A stretch of DNA of 64,000 nucleotides from Mucilaginibacter pankratovii (GCF_014773265.1 NZ_JACWMY010000013.1:62001-126000), one strand, 5' to 3'; counted from the first letter of the stretch, positions 25,616-36,145 are shown. Notes: a model not told the origin generated them from the sequence alone. A program made the numbers and translations.

Positions 25616-26806
25616 TTAAAAAATTTTAAATAATTCCTTTAGCTTCTCATCTATTTTAGTTTCATCAGCCGAGTAAACCAAAATCTTACCTTCCTTGTCC
25701 AGCAATACATAATGTGGAATAGTATGAGTCATATATAAGCTTCCCACCCGTGCCGGCATGCCTTTGACAGGAAACTCGTCGCAAACCTGAACCCATGGCA
25801 TTTTTTCATCATCCATAGCCTTTTTCCAGTCTTTCCATTTGCTATCGTCAGATACGCTAATGATGTCGAACCCTTTATCGTGATATTTTTGGTAAACCGC
25901 CTTCCAATGCGGGATCGCCTCTCGGCATGGATGGCACCAGCTTGCCCAAAAGTCGATCATCACATATTTCCCGCGCATCGATGACAGGGTATATGCAGTG
26001 CTGTCTCTTTTCAGTAAAGTGAAGTCCGGAGCGATACTGCCGGGTTGCACCGCTTTTTGCTTACTTAATTCAAACTGCATGTTTTGATAGTAAATGGAGG
26101 CTTTCGCCTCACCTGTAAATTTGCTTAACATCTCCCCAAACGTGGTATAAGGCATCTGATTGCTAAACAAATGCAGGTTGTAAAACATATATACTCCGGC
26201 GACAGACGATGGATTTTCGTCAACGTAGCGCTCAATCTTTGCCTTTTGCCAAGTCTTCTGGAGATGTCCTACCGAATCCATCTCGCCACGCACCTTATAT
26301 TGTGCATTGATATCTTTGCCGGTAGCTTTTAATTTTTCGGTTAACTTCCCGAAAATACCTTGGTACTGTTTTTGCACCGGATCATTTTGATAGGCCATCC
26401 AGTCATCATAAACCTTGGAGCCAGTTTCTGTGAACTTGATAATATTGGCCATTTTACCCATGCCATACGCCGTATAATCATAGTGTTTTGCACCGGCGGT
26501 ATCGGCAGTAACAGTTATAGCGGCATTTTCGACAAAAATATCAAAGCGCCAGTTGCCGGGCACAATATTGAGCGTCATCATTTGAGGAGTGCTTACAATT
26601 CCTTTCAATTCGAAAACACCATTCTTGACTATCCCGCTATCAACGGCTTTACTGGTCCTGTCACTCAGATTGGATGCTAATAATTGTATTTTCCCAGTCG
26701 GGATGCCTTTGAAGGTGCCTCTGATCACATATTGCTTTACAACTTGTGCAAAGCCTTCCTGCATGAGTAAGCACAATAGCGCAGCGCATAACATTTTCCA
26801 TTTCAT
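25616..26806 (-). CDS. TlpA-family periplasmic thioredoxin, second copy
   Basis: A 396-residue protein from the preferred ATG at 26806, which directly begins a good signal peptide (MKWKMLCAALLCLLM); an ATG ten codons earlier is possible. The N-terminal DUF4369-like domain (GTFKGIPTGKIQLLASN) is followed by a helical linker and a TlpA domain with WASWCHPC (Cys ~291 and 294) and cis-proline TIPHYVLLD. The His in the CHPC pair differs from the CGPC of the paralogue at 21949-23094 and would make it more oxidizing than a typical reductant. It follows the SusD gene by 83 bases. Confidence 0.87.
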   Translation of the reverse strand: MKWKMLCAALLCLLMQEGFAQVVKQYVIRGTFKGIPTGKIQLLASNLSDRTSKAVDSGIVKNGVFELKGIVSTPQMMTLNIVPGNWRFDIFVENAAITVTADTAGAKHYDYTAYGMGKMANIIKFTETGSKVYDDWMAYQNDPVQKQYQGIFGKLTEKLKATGKDINAQYKVRGEMDSVGHLQKTWQKAKIERYVDENPSSVAGVYMFYNLHLFSNQMPYTTFGEMLSKFTGEAKASIYYQNMQFELSKQKAVQPGSIAPDFTLLKRDSTAYTLSSMRGKYVMIDFWASWCHPCREAIPHWKAVYQKYHDKGFDIISVSDDSKWKDWKKAMDDEKMPWVQVCDEFPVKGMPARVGSLYMTHTIPHYVLLDKEGKILVYSADETKIDEKLKELFKIF

Positions 26807-26889
26807 AAAAACTGAATTAAGTGTATTGATAACCAATGACTGACCTTCTACAAGGGAGCATCAAGACACTCCCTTGTAGAAGGTGAATT

Positions 26890-28338
26890 TTAATTTTTGA
26901 TATAACCCGGGTTTTGATCGCCAAAGAGCGGATTGTATAGAAACTCGCTTGGTGGTACCGGGAATATGTATAGATTTTGTGAAGTGATAGTTGGCTTAAT
27001 CTGTTGAACCGTAGCCAACGGCAAGCGGAGCAAAGCATTCCATTCAGCACCATCTTCGCCTATAAGACTTCGTACCGTCTCTTTATAAATTTCCATTAGC
27101 ATTAAATCGGCTGTATTGGCACTCTCTACAGCAAGGTAATTGGTATTGTTAACGGTAGCAGTTATACCCGCCTTGGATTGTATGGTGTGAACCAACATTT
27201 TTACAGTTGCCATATCACCCCCTGAACGTACAAGAGCCTCGGCTTCTAATAGATAAACCTCTGTTAAACGTAAGGCGTAATCGCTTTCAGATAAGGTATT
27301 TGGAGTTCCACCTTGTAAGATATACTTCATAAAATAACTCGTACCGGGCGAATAAGCAATATATGGAGTTGGTGTTCCGATCATCCAGGTTAAGCGCGGA
27401 TCATTAGCGTAAATATCCCGTAGGGCTTGTGATGCGGTCCATAAATTAGAAGCTAAGGGATAGTATTGCCTACTTTTATTGTAAGGGTACGACACCTGCA
27501 AGGCTTGTGGCTGTATCCCTAATATCACCTCTTTACTTGCTAAACCCTTGGTATGAAACACGTCCTCCTGTTTAGCTTCGAGTACATAAGGGCTACTTTG
27601 AATAATGGTATTTGCCAAACTAATTACAGAAGCATAATCGCCTGTGCCGCCCCTGCAAATTAGCACCCGTATTTTCATCGCCATAGCGGCCCATTTTGTC
27701 GCGTAGTAAACCGGATTAGTAACTGGCGCATTAGCAATTGCATCGTCCAAATCGCTGATAATAAAGGCGTAACTATCTTTAACGCTGCTGCGCGCTTTTG
27801 GGATAGCTGACAAAACTGAGGGTTCATCTCTCAATACGATGCCAAGCTTACTATCGGGCTTGTACCACTCGCCATAGTAATTAAGGATCTTGAAATGGGA
27901 GTAGGCACGTAAAAAATGCGCTTCGGCGATCATTTCTGCTTTACGGTTAGCGGTGAATTTGCCGTCTGCCAAGTCATTAACTCCCTTTATCAAACCGTTT
28001 GCGGCGTTAATAGTTTGATAACTCTCTAACCAGTAGTTAGGATTAGCCGCGAAAATGCTGTTTTGGTTCAGGTCACTCGGGGAATTACCAAATCCGAAAT
28101 GTATATAGCCTGCAAGGCTCGCAGGAAAAACCTCGTGCATTTGCCAGCCGGTTGTGGTTGCCGTAGCAAATGCAAAATTATAATACACGCCATTTAAAGC
28201 AATTTGTGCCGTTGATTGATCAATAATAGTGTTGCCTTCAACCTTTGCATTTTTCGGCGGAGCGCTTAGGTCTTTATTACAGGCGAAAAATACGACCGCT
28301 ATGAAGCAGATGATGAGATATGTGAATATTTTTTTCAT
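26890..28338 (-). CDS. SusD/RagB-family surface lipoprotein
   Basis: A 482-residue lipoprotein. The start at 28338 is chosen because it begins the signal peptide with lipobox FFAC (Cys20); a longer frame upstream overlaps the SusC gene. SusD traits: DQSTAQIALNGVYYNF near the start, the helix AEAHFLRAYSHFKIL, ALRLTEVYLLEAEALVRSG and the C-terminal YIFPVPPSEFLYNP. It lies 10 bases after the SusC gene that it would cap. The ligand is unknown. Confidence 0.9.
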   Translation of the reverse strand: MKKIFTYLIICFIAVVFFACNKDLSAPPKNAKVEGNTIIDQSTAQIALNGVYYNFAFATATTTGWQMHEVFPASLAGYIHFGFGNSPSDLNQNSIFAANPNYWLESYQTINAANGLIKGVNDLADGKFTANRKAEMIAEAHFLRAYSHFKILNYYGEWYKPDSKLGIVLRDEPSVLSAIPKARSSVKDSYAFIISDLDDAIANAPVTNPVYYATKWAAMAMKIRVLICRGGTGDYASVISLANTIIQSSPYVLEAKQEDVFHTKGLASKEVILGIQPQALQVSYPYNKSRQYYPLASNLWTASQALRDIYANDPRLTWMIGTPTPYIAYSPGTSYFMKYILQGGTPNTLSESDYALRLTEVYLLEAEALVRSGGDMATVKMLVHTIQSKAGITATVNNTNYLAVESANTADLMLMEIYKETVRSLIGEDGAEWNALLRLPLATVQQIKPTITSQNLYIFPVPPSEFLYNPLFGDQNPGYIKN

Positions 28339-28348
28339 GTCTTTTTGA

Positions 28349-31300
28349 TTAAAATCCGATACGAAGACCAAAACTGTATTGTTTAACCGTTGGATAGCCA
28401 CCTGAATCGCTGTAGCCACCAATTAAGCTATAAGGGTCATTACTGACTTCAGGATCGGCACCAGGATATTTGGTGAACGTAAATAAGTTGGTAGCCGAGG
28501 CGTACAAGTAAGCCTTACTAATTTTCAGTTTGTTCAATATGCTTTTAGGAAGCTGGTAACTCAACGTTACGGATTTGATTTTAAGATACGATGCTTTATA
28601 GACGTTTGCACTTGATGCGTTAGCGAAGCTGCTTTGTCCCAATAACAAACGTGGACGCGTGGTGCTAGGATTTTCAGGAGTCCAGCGGTCAAGGATTCGC
28701 ACCCCTTTGTTAGTGCGAGTCGACAGGTCCATATTCTGGATATCAGCTAAATAATAAATATCGCCGCCTTGTGAAAAAGTAGCCAGCGTAGCCAGGGTAA
28801 ATGCTTTATAGGTGAGTGTATTATTATAGCCACCATAAAAACGAGGTTCAGCGTGACCTATGACATCATTCGCGTAAAGACTTTGCGTAAAACCGGCCGC
28901 GACAGGAATTCCGTCCCCTTTAAAACGGGCGTCACCAATACCGGTGTAGGGCAAAGCATAAGCCCCATAATAGCTTGCCTTTTTGTAGGCATCTAATTCT
29001 TGCTGATTTTGGATAATTCCGTCAAATACCTTTCCATAAAGTAATCCTAAGGGTTGACCTACTTGAAGTACGGTGTTACCATAAATGTACATCGACGGAT
29101 CAGTCGGATTGCCAATATTAACTGGTAATGCCAAAACTTTCGAACGGTTTCCTGAAACGTTTAACGACCCAGACCATTGAAAATCCTCCTTCTTGATAAA
29201 ATCACCTGAAAGTTCGAACTCAAGACCGCGATTCTGGATTGTTGCTATATTGGCCGTTACCGTGCTTGCACCCGAACTATTGGCAACTGTTGTTGGAAAA
29301 AGAACACCAGATGTAACTTTATTATAGTAACCAACCCCTAAACGCAGGCGTGATTTAAATAATTCGATATCGATACCAGCATCTTTCTGCAGGGTGGATT
29401 CCCATTTCAAATCGCTATTACCTAACTGTGATGGCGACAACCCATTAATGCCCGCGTAAGAAACTGGTGAATACAAGGTATAGAACAGATTATCAGCGAT
29501 GTTCTGGGTACCGGTGTAACCAATGCTCGCTCTCAATTTGATATCATCAATCCAGGTTACATTTTTTAAGAATTTCTCCTGTGAAATCCGCCATGCGACA
29601 CCACCTGAAGGAAAATACCCTACGCGATTGTACGCCGGAAACTTGGAAGACGCGTCAGAGCGCCCTGTAAATGTGAACAGGTATTTATCAAATAACGAAT
29701 AGTTCGCCCGACCATAAAAGCTGAGCAGCGAGTTTTGGCCCGAAACTCCAGTTGACGGCAACGTAACTGCCGCTGATGACAAATTATTCAAATAGGTGTC
29801 GTCCGGAAATCCTTGGCCACTTGCGGTAAATGCTTTACTCTTGTTGATCTGCCAGGAGGTTCCAGCTAATAACGTTAGATGGTTGTCTTTATTGAATTGT
29901 TTATCCCATGTTATGGTGTTTTCATAAAAAACATTAACGTTTTGGGATTGCCCTTGAGTAGCAGTTCCATTATTTGAACTTCCCGAACCGTTTGGAGTCG
30001 CAATAGAAACTGTGCTCGGCACGTAATTGTTCTGGTTGTATGTATTGTAATTCACTGCGACCGAACTGCGGAACTTTAATTCCTTGAGGATATCATACTC
30101 TGCCGTGACTGATCCAATCAGGGAAACCGTACTGGTTTCATTTTTACCTGACAATAGAAATAATGGGTTCTGAAAGCCTTGGTAAGCAAAAGCACCCAGA
30201 CTTGCCGAGGAAATCACCTTGATACTTCCGTCTGCGTTATACGGGTTCATTGTAGGCGGAGCATACATGGCCTGTGTGTAAACGCCATTCGTAACGTTAT
30301 TTCCTAAAAACGCGTAATCAAGGTTGGTGCTGATCCGGAATTTTTTCGTGATATCATTATCCAGGCTGATCTTTCCGGCGATCTTCGTAAAATCTGTCCC
30401 TAGTACGGCGCCCTCATTTTTATTATAGCTCAACGAGGTGTAATAACGCGAACCCTCACCGCCTCCCCTTAAAGAAACGTCGGCATTTTGGGTGATACCT
30501 TTTCTCAACACCAGATTCATCCAATCTGTATTCCCGTTTTCAAAGAAGTTAGGATCGGTTAATATGCTTGTTGCAGCACCATCCGGCACCTGCCCTTTGA
30601 GTGCCCGGGCTGCATTTAAATTGGTTGCTCCTTCCTTCAGGATCATCATATATTGATCTCTGTTCAGTAGTTTTTCCTTTCGGGCCACACTTACACTCGT
30701 ATAGTAATTAGCCTCAAGGGTTGATTTTTGATTGTACCTCCCTTTTTTCGTTGTAATAATCACGACGCCATTCGCGGCCTTAGAGCCATAAATGGCAGTT
30801 GCGGATGCATCTTTTAAAATGTCGATCGAGGCAATATCGTTGATATTCAAACCACCTAAACTATTGAGCGCCCTGGCAAAAGCACCCGATACGGAATTAT
30901 TAGGATTATCGCTGCCTCCACGCTCGACAGGACTAACCACATCGGCAGCAGAAGTTAAATAATTATTTTGCACCTGTACCTGTACTCCGTCAATAATATA
31001 TAGCGGATCGTTCCCACCCAACAAAGAAGTACCGCCGCGTATGCGTATTTTGGCTACCCCACCCGGTGAACCATCCGATTGAACAACCTGAACGCCCGAT
31101 GCTTTTCCCGTTAAAGCCTGATCAAATGTCGCAAATGGTACATCTTTGACTTCATCCATGTTAACCGACGCTACAGATCCCGTCAGATCCCGTCTTTTGG
31201 TGCTGCCATAACCGACAATCACGGTTTCTTCCAGTTTATTGGAGCCTGGTTTCATGGTAACCAGCATACCGGTTTTTGCCGGAACTTCTTGAGTGACAAA

Positions 31301-31861
31301 GCCTATAAATGAAAACACAAGTAGGGATTTTTCATTGGGAACCGTGATCGTGAATTTTCCCGCTTTATCGGTTACAACTACGATATCCTTCTCCTTTACC
31401 TTGACAGTTGTACCCGGCATTGGAGCCCCGGACTCATCAACCACGCTGCCATTGATCGTAACTTCAGAGAAAAAAGACTTAACTTGATCAATAAAAGATT
31501 CACTGACCTGCGATATGACGATCCTTTTGTTCTCTATTTTATATTGAATCGGTTGATCTTTACAAATGATATTGAGGACGTCAGTCAACTCTACATTTTT
31601 TAAATTGATTGTAACTGGCTTGATGCCTGTTAAAGTTGATCCTTTAATTAGAAAATCATAACCGCTTTGTTGACTGATTTTTTTAAAAATTTTGTCCAGC
31701 GATACATTCTTTTCAGACAAAGATATTTTTTGGGCGAGTGTCCCTGCACTAACCTGCATCATGGTAACTATTAAGATCAGGGTGGTTAATCTCATGATAA
31801 GCAGTAATTTATTAAGGAACCAATAGGGCAAGAAGAGTTTCTTAGTATAATTTTTATACAT
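28349..31861 (-). CDS. STN-containing SusC/RagA-family TonB-dependent transporter
   Basis: A 1170-residue outer-membrane transporter. A membrane-directing N-terminus is followed by a secretin/TonB short N-terminal (STN) domain (~48-115, KNVSLDKIFKKISQQSGYDF), a carboxypeptidase-regulatory-like domain (~135-205), the plug (~215-370, with IRIRGGTSLLGGNDPLYIID and GVVIITTKKG) and the barrel. The STN domain is what contacts FecR, and the FecR/ECF sigma pair is directly upstream, so ligand binding should turn on this operon. The start at 31861 gives the long pre-signal seen in related STN-SusC proteins. Confidence 0.92.
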   Translation of the reverse strand: MYKNYTKKLFLPYWFLNKLLLIMRLTTLILIVTMMQVSAGTLAQKISLSEKNVSLDKIFKKISQQSGYDFLIKGSTLTGIKPVTINLKNVELTDVLNIICKDQPIQYKIENKRIVISQVSESFIDQVKSFFSEVTINGSVVDESGAPMPGTTVKVKEKDIVVVTDKAGKFTITVPNEKSLLVFSFIGFVTQEVPAKTGMLVTMKPGSNKLEETVIVGYGSTKRRDLTGSVASVNMDEVKDVPFATFDQALTGKASGVQVVQSDGSPGGVAKIRIRGGTSLLGGNDPLYIIDGVQVQVQNNYLTSAADVVSPVERGGSDNPNNSVSGAFARALNSLGGLNINDIASIDILKDASATAIYGSKAANGVVIITTKKGRYNQKSTLEANYYTSVSVARKEKLLNRDQYMMILKEGATNLNAARALKGQVPDGAATSILTDPNFFENGNTDWMNLVLRKGITQNADVSLRGGGEGSRYYTSLSYNKNEGAVLGTDFTKIAGKISLDNDITKKFRISTNLDYAFLGNNVTNGVYTQAMYAPPTMNPYNADGSIKVISSASLGAFAYQGFQNPLFLLSGKNETSTVSLIGSVTAEYDILKELKFRSSVAVNYNTYNQNNYVPSTVSIATPNGSGSSNNGTATQGQSQNVNVFYENTITWDKQFNKDNHLTLLAGTSWQINKSKAFTASGQGFPDDTYLNNLSSAAVTLPSTGVSGQNSLLSFYGRANYSLFDKYLFTFTGRSDASSKFPAYNRVGYFPSGGVAWRISQEKFLKNVTWIDDIKLRASIGYTGTQNIADNLFYTLYSPVSYAGINGLSPSQLGNSDLKWESTLQKDAGIDIELFKSRLRLGVGYYNKVTSGVLFPTTVANSSGASTVTANIATIQNRGLEFELSGDFIKKEDFQWSGSLNVSGNRSKVLALPVNIGNPTDPSMYIYGNTVLQVGQPLGLLYGKVFDGIIQNQQELDAYKKASYYGAYALPYTGIGDARFKGDGIPVAAGFTQSLYANDVIGHAEPRFYGGYNNTLTYKAFTLATLATFSQGGDIYYLADIQNMDLSTRTNKGVRILDRWTPENPSTTRPRLLLGQSSFANASSANVYKASYLKIKSVTLSYQLPKSILNKLKISKAYLYASATNLFTFTKYPGADPEVSNDPYSLIGGYSDSGGYPTVKQYSFGLRIGF

Positions 31862-31969
31862 TTGTTTTCTGGTTTAATTAAGTTAATAGGAGAAATTATT
31901 GACATAAAATCCAGGTATTGGCCAGCAGTGTTCCCGCACTTCTGGCTTTTTTTTGGATTATGGAGTTTG

Positions 31970-33082
31970 TTATTCTTTTACCATAATCCTCCTTCCTTCA
32001 ACTTTTAAATTAACTATTTTGGTTTGTTGTATCATTTTCAGCACTTCACTGATATCCCTAAGCCTTGATATACGGCCTGTTAAAGTTTCTGTAGTTACAG
32101 GCCCTTCGTATTGGACTTCCACGTTATACCATCGCGAAATCTGGCGCATTGCAGACTGGATATCAGTATTAGAAAATTCAAAATATCCGTTTTTCCATGC
32201 GATCACATCATCCGTTTCTACATCGTACACGCTGATATTGTTGTTCTTTATTGCCGATTGTTGCCCCGGCTTTAGCATCTGCTCCCGGCCCTGATAGGTT
32301 ACGCGTACAGAACCCTGAAGGAGGGTAGTTTTAATACCGGGCTCGCTTGCGTATGAATTAATATTAAAATGTGTGCCCAGCACTTCTACCTTTTGGTCTC
32401 CTGCAATAACCGTAAATGGCCTGGCTGCGTCATGCGCCACTTCAAAATAGGCTTCACCCGTTATTTCAACCTGCCTTGATCCTCCTGAAAACACGGTAGG
32501 ATATTTAATTGACGATGTTGCATTCAGCCAGACATTGGTACCATCAGCAAGTGTCAGCGTGTAATACCCCCCGTTGGGTGTGGTCAACGTGTTATACACA
32601 GGTGCTTCCGGCCTAGTACCCGATTTATCAGCTGCATAGCTGATCAGTCCTTTATGATTTTTACGGATAGATGCTGAACCTTCTTCGGCTAAGGCACCAT
32701 TATTAGCAGCAACCAAGTCAATTCTCCGGCCATTGGACAAAGTCAGGGTGGCTTTGTTGATTCCGGGGTTTACACCGGCAATCCTCAAATCTGGTTCTGC
32801 TGGGTTAACCGCCCATAAAAAAGCTAATACAGCAAAGATGAGTATTGCCGCTGCGGCAGTCAGGCGCGGCCATAAGCGAACCACTTTTGTTTTTCGATTC
32901 AGATGCACAGCATCCCAAATCTCCATTTCCTTGGCCGTATAATCTAGATCGTATTGAAACTCATCTTCAGTTGACTCCAACTGAACCGCATACACCTCTT
33001 CTACCAAAGCTTTTTCTTCTGGTGTACATTGATCTTTCAGATATCGATCAAGGAGTTGTTTTGCATGTTTGTTTTTGTCCAT
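31970..33082 (-). CDS. FecR-family anti-sigma factor
   Basis: A 370-residue inner-membrane protein with a cytoplasmic N-terminal region (~1-90) that binds sigma, one membrane helix (~91-110, LTAAAAILIFAVLAFLWAV) and a periplasmic FecR domain (~165-265) containing LADGTNVWLNATSSIKYP and EITGEAYFEVAHDAARPF. The C-terminal part resembles DUF4974. It should hold the adjacent ECF sigma inactive until the STN domain of SusC signals ligand. It lies 88 bases downstream of the sigma gene. Confidence 0.92.
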   Translation of the reverse strand: MDKNKHAKQLLDRYLKDQCTPEEKALVEEVYAVQLESTEDEFQYDLDYTAKEMEIWDAVHLNRKTKVVRLWPRLTAAAAILIFAVLAFLWAVNPAEPDLRIAGVNPGINKATLTLSNGRRIDLVAANNGALAEEGSASIRKNHKGLISYAADKSGTRPEAPVYNTLTTPNGGYYTLTLADGTNVWLNATSSIKYPTVFSGGSRQVEITGEAYFEVAHDAARPFTVIAGDQKVEVLGTHFNINSYASEPGIKTTLLQGSVRVTYQGREQMLKPGQQSAIKNNNISVYDVETDDVIAWKNGYFEFSNTDIQSAMRQISRWYNVEVQYEGPVTTETLTGRISRLRDISEVLKMIQQTKIVNLKVEGRRIMVKE

Positions 33083-33170
33083 ATCGCATAGGTTTGATTA
33101 CACCTACATACTATAGAACAATTACCAAGGCCGAAGTGGTAGATGAACTGAAAATAAATTTGAAAAAAAT

Positions 33171-33767
33171 CTAAAAATGAAAAAAAAGGTAAAAAAAGAG
33201 CGTTAATACCACTGAAAAGAGCGACGTAAGCTTTAACCGAAGAATTTTTAAGGCATTATATATCTGTTTTTTTACTGTTTCTTCTGAAATTGCCAGTTCC
33301 ATTGAAATTTCTTTATGAGATAAGTGCGAATTCCTACTCAATTCAAAAACCTTTCGCATTTTCTCCGGCAATAATGATATTTGATACTCAATTATTGTTG
33401 AAAGCTCCTTGCGCATAAGCGTTTCATCCGTAAAACTACTGCCTTTATTAAGGGTATGCTGAAGATTATCTAGATAATTCGTTCTGATCTTTTCCCTGTT
33501 GAACAGATTCAGAACGTAATTCCTCACACAAGAATGGAGGTAATAAGATAAGGAGGAATTTAATTTAATATGCTCAGATTTTGACCACAAAGCAGTAAAT
33601 ACTTCCTGAACTACGTCCGTAGCCTCATCTTCGTCCTTCACCATTTTGATGGCATGATGATATAAGGGGTGCCAATGTCGTTTATAGATCTGTGAAAATG
33701 CAGCCTCGTCACCTGACTTTAACAAGTCAACCAGTTCAGCATCACCGTATGATCTATAGCTATCCAT
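33171..33767 (-). CDS. ECF-type RNA polymerase sigma factor
   Basis: A 198-residue sigma-70 factor of the Bacteroides expansion type. Region 2 (~22-90) contains DEDEATDVVQEVFTALW, and region 4 (~125-180) ends with the helix-turn-helix SHKEISMELAISEETVKKQI. It heads the FecR, SusC, SusD, TlpA block and is expected to activate the SusC operon, possibly the whole run down to 21.9 kb. Confidence 0.93.
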   Translation of the reverse strand: MDSYRSYGDAELVDLLKSGDEAAFSQIYKRHWHPLYHHAIKMVKDEDEATDVVQEVFTALWSKSEHIKLNSSLSYYLHSCVRNYVLNLFNREKIRTNYLDNLQHTLNKGSSFTDETLMRKELSTIIEYQISLLPEKMRKVFELSRNSHLSHKEISMELAISEETVKKQIYNALKILRLKLTSLFSVVLTLFFYLFFHF

Positions 33768-34131
33768 TGTTAATTAACTACTAAAGTAAGAATAAATTAA
33801 AATTAATAGAAATGATCTCTTTATATTAACAGTATCCTTATAAGTTTCAACGCACAAGTATAACTAATAATCTATAAAGTCTATATACTAAGTATAATTT
33901 ATAGCGAGATGAGTCACTGGCACGGAATCAATTTGTCAGTTTCATAGTATAGCGGTTGGAACATAGAGCGTAAAACCAAAATATTTGAGCAAGTAGGTTT
34001 GATGATTATTGAAATAATAATGGCAGCCTCTAAGGCTACCTTTTATAATGACTTCCAGCGTGCTTGGTAATAGTTTTTTTTCTTCTCGTCTTGGGTATTA
34101 GATGTACCCGTTCATCTTTCAAGTAGCTAAA
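33768..34131. other. Intergenic region between sigma factor and mobilization genes
   Basis: No gene. An AT-rich stretch with a terminator-like hairpin (GGCAGCC with GGCTACC, about 34023-34041, one mismatch, then TTTTAT) in plus orientation. No tRNA fragment or other attachment-like sequence was recognised here. Confidence 0.5.
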
Positions 34132-36132
34132 CTACATTGAAACAGCTTGGTGTGACCCTTCCTCATCTGATCCATCCTTATCGTGTACCGGTTGTTCTCC
34201 CTCCAATTTTTGCAATTCGACAGCCAGCAAGCGTTCAATATCCCTTTTGATACTTTTATAATTCTCCTGAATATCCAACTCTGTTACATTGGCAACCACA
34301 GGTAACGGCTTATAGTTATCCTCCTCCTTTTTGATCCCCGCATGGTCATTCTGAAACTCCGCATGGAACATTTTCAATTCGATCTTACAATCCGGGTTAT
34401 CGGCCACGATGCCGACGAATTCACCTGAAGAAAGTGCAGCGATTTTGGACGCCGGTATCGCATAATCCAACTGCGTTGATTTGGAAATTGAAGTATCAGA
34501 ACTATTTATGCTCAAACTTTCCCGGTTTTGCATGATCTTACCAAAGTTCTCGCTCATCTTTTTGGCGGTATCACCGGTTACCTGACCGCAGATCACATTT
34601 CCTACTATCCCTGTGATCACATCCGCATGATCCGCGCCATAATCTTTTTTCAACTGGCTGAAATCCTGAATCCCAATAGTCACACTAATTAAATTCGACC
34701 TACCAGTACTGATCGTTGGTATTAAGTCCGCCGTTAAAGTTGGAAACTCATCAAATATCAAGCTGCTTTTCAGTTTACCTTTTTTGTTGATGAGTTTCAA
34801 CATCCGGTTCACATACAGCGATAGTACCGCTCCATACACCTGCAATTTCTGCGGATTGTTACCCACGCAGACAATTTTAGGCTCGTCAGGGTTATTAATA
34901 TCCAAGGTAAAATCATTGCCGGATAACACATAATATAATTGCGGAGAAGCCAGGCGGGCCAATCCAATCTTGGCAGATGCGATTTGCCCTTCTAACTGTG
35001 CCATTGCTTTATTATGGTAGGCAGATATGAATGGATTGATCAATACCTTGATTTCTTCCTCCTGTTCCAGTACCGCAAATAGTTTATCATAATCTGCTTG
35101 CATTAATTCAATAACGTGGGGCAACGTACAATACTTTCCATTCTCATATTTGCGCAGATACCAGATAATCGCCGTTAAAAAATTGATCGGGCTTTCCACA
35201 AAAAAGTCGCCCTGTTTCTTCAGCCATTCCCGGTTTAAGCCTAACATGATGGTGCGGCTTGATTCCGTCGCATCGGTAATGTCCTCCATGCTTTGCGGGT
35301 CGAGCGGGTTACAGCGGTGATAGATCTTATCAAAATCAATTACCCAAAATGTAGGTTTGACCTTGTAGTTATTTCTATACTTCAATAGGGCATTGTAAGC
35401 GATCATGGTTAAATCGCTAAACTTAAAATCATACAGAAACATGCTATGCCCTTTACGGATGTGCTGGTCGATTACATGCCGGATCACGAAATAGGTTTTC
35501 CCGGCACCGGCCAGGCCCAAAACCGCCGTTGAGCGATGCGGGTTGATCACATTTATCCAGGAATCACGCACTTTCCCATTTAAATTGTACTTAGCCGGCA
35601 GGTTAATGGAATATTCATTTTCTAACAATCGTTCCTCTTGTGGAAATGTTTCATTGTCCTTATTAAAGATGTCCTTATTCAGGTTAGCTTTGATCAGCCG
35701 TGATAGCCAGGTTCCACCCGTTAAAATCAGCAAGAAGCCCGTTCCTGTTATGCTCATATACAAGATAGCCACCATGCTATTCCCAGCGGACAGGTATAAA
35801 ATAAGCCAGCTGAGAAAATAGATTAGTAACCCGCAACCCAGGTAGGCGATTATGCTGTTCCGCTGGATTTTCTCGTCCTTTTTGCCCTTGGCACCAAGCA
35901 AGGATATGCATAAGAAAAGCAATGCGGCCAGTTTTGGTTTGAGCATTCCGCTAAACAAGCCCGTTTTCGCTATATTGCCAATGATACGGTCAGTGACTAT
36001 TGCCGTCCAATGCCAGTCCCGGAATGCCTGGTAACAGGTTAAATAGAAATGCATACTTAATATAACCAGGCTGATCAGCCTGGTTAGGTCAATGATCTTT
36101 CGTAGACCCTGTGTATCTTCCCCTGTATTCAT
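34132..36132 (-). CDS. Type IV coupling protein (TraG/VirD4-like)
   Basis: A 666-residue conjugation ATPase. Several membrane helices lie in residues ~15-150, followed by the ATPase with Walker A GLAGAGKTYFV (~205), and a region with KSSLIFDEFPTLTADLIP that matches the Walker B/DEFP signature of coupling proteins. It would bring the relaxase-DNA complex to a mating channel. The gene begins 13 bases after the relaxase gene, on the same strand, so relaxase and coupling protein form one unit. No mating-pair-formation genes are in the window, so the element is either mobilizable in trans or continues to the left. Confidence 0.88.
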   Translation of the reverse strand: MNTGEDTQGLRKIIDLTRLISLVILSMHFYLTCYQAFRDWHWTAIVTDRIIGNIAKTGLFSGMLKPKLAALLFLCISLLGAKGKKDEKIQRNSIIAYLGCGLLIYFLSWLILYLSAGNSMVAILYMSITGTGFLLILTGGTWLSRLIKANLNKDIFNKDNETFPQEERLLENEYSINLPAKYNLNGKVRDSWINVINPHRSTAVLGLAGAGKTYFVIRHVIDQHIRKGHSMFLYDFKFSDLTMIAYNALLKYRNNYKVKPTFWVIDFDKIYHRCNPLDPQSMEDITDATESSRTIMLGLNREWLKKQGDFFVESPINFLTAIIWYLRKYENGKYCTLPHVIELMQADYDKLFAVLEQEEEIKVLINPFISAYHNKAMAQLEGQIASAKIGLARLASPQLYYVLSGNDFTLDINNPDEPKIVCVGNNPQKLQVYGAVLSLYVNRMLKLINKKGKLKSSLIFDEFPTLTADLIPTISTGRSNLISVTIGIQDFSQLKKDYGADHADVITGIVGNVICGQVTGDTAKKMSENFGKIMQNRESLSINSSDTSISKSTQLDYAIPASKIAALSSGEFVGIVADNPDCKIELKMFHAEFQNDHAGIKKEEDNYKPLPVVANVTELDIQENYKSIKRDIERLLAVELQKLEGEQPVHDKDGSDEEGSHQAVSM

Positions 36133-36145
36133 CTTGAATGTCTTT

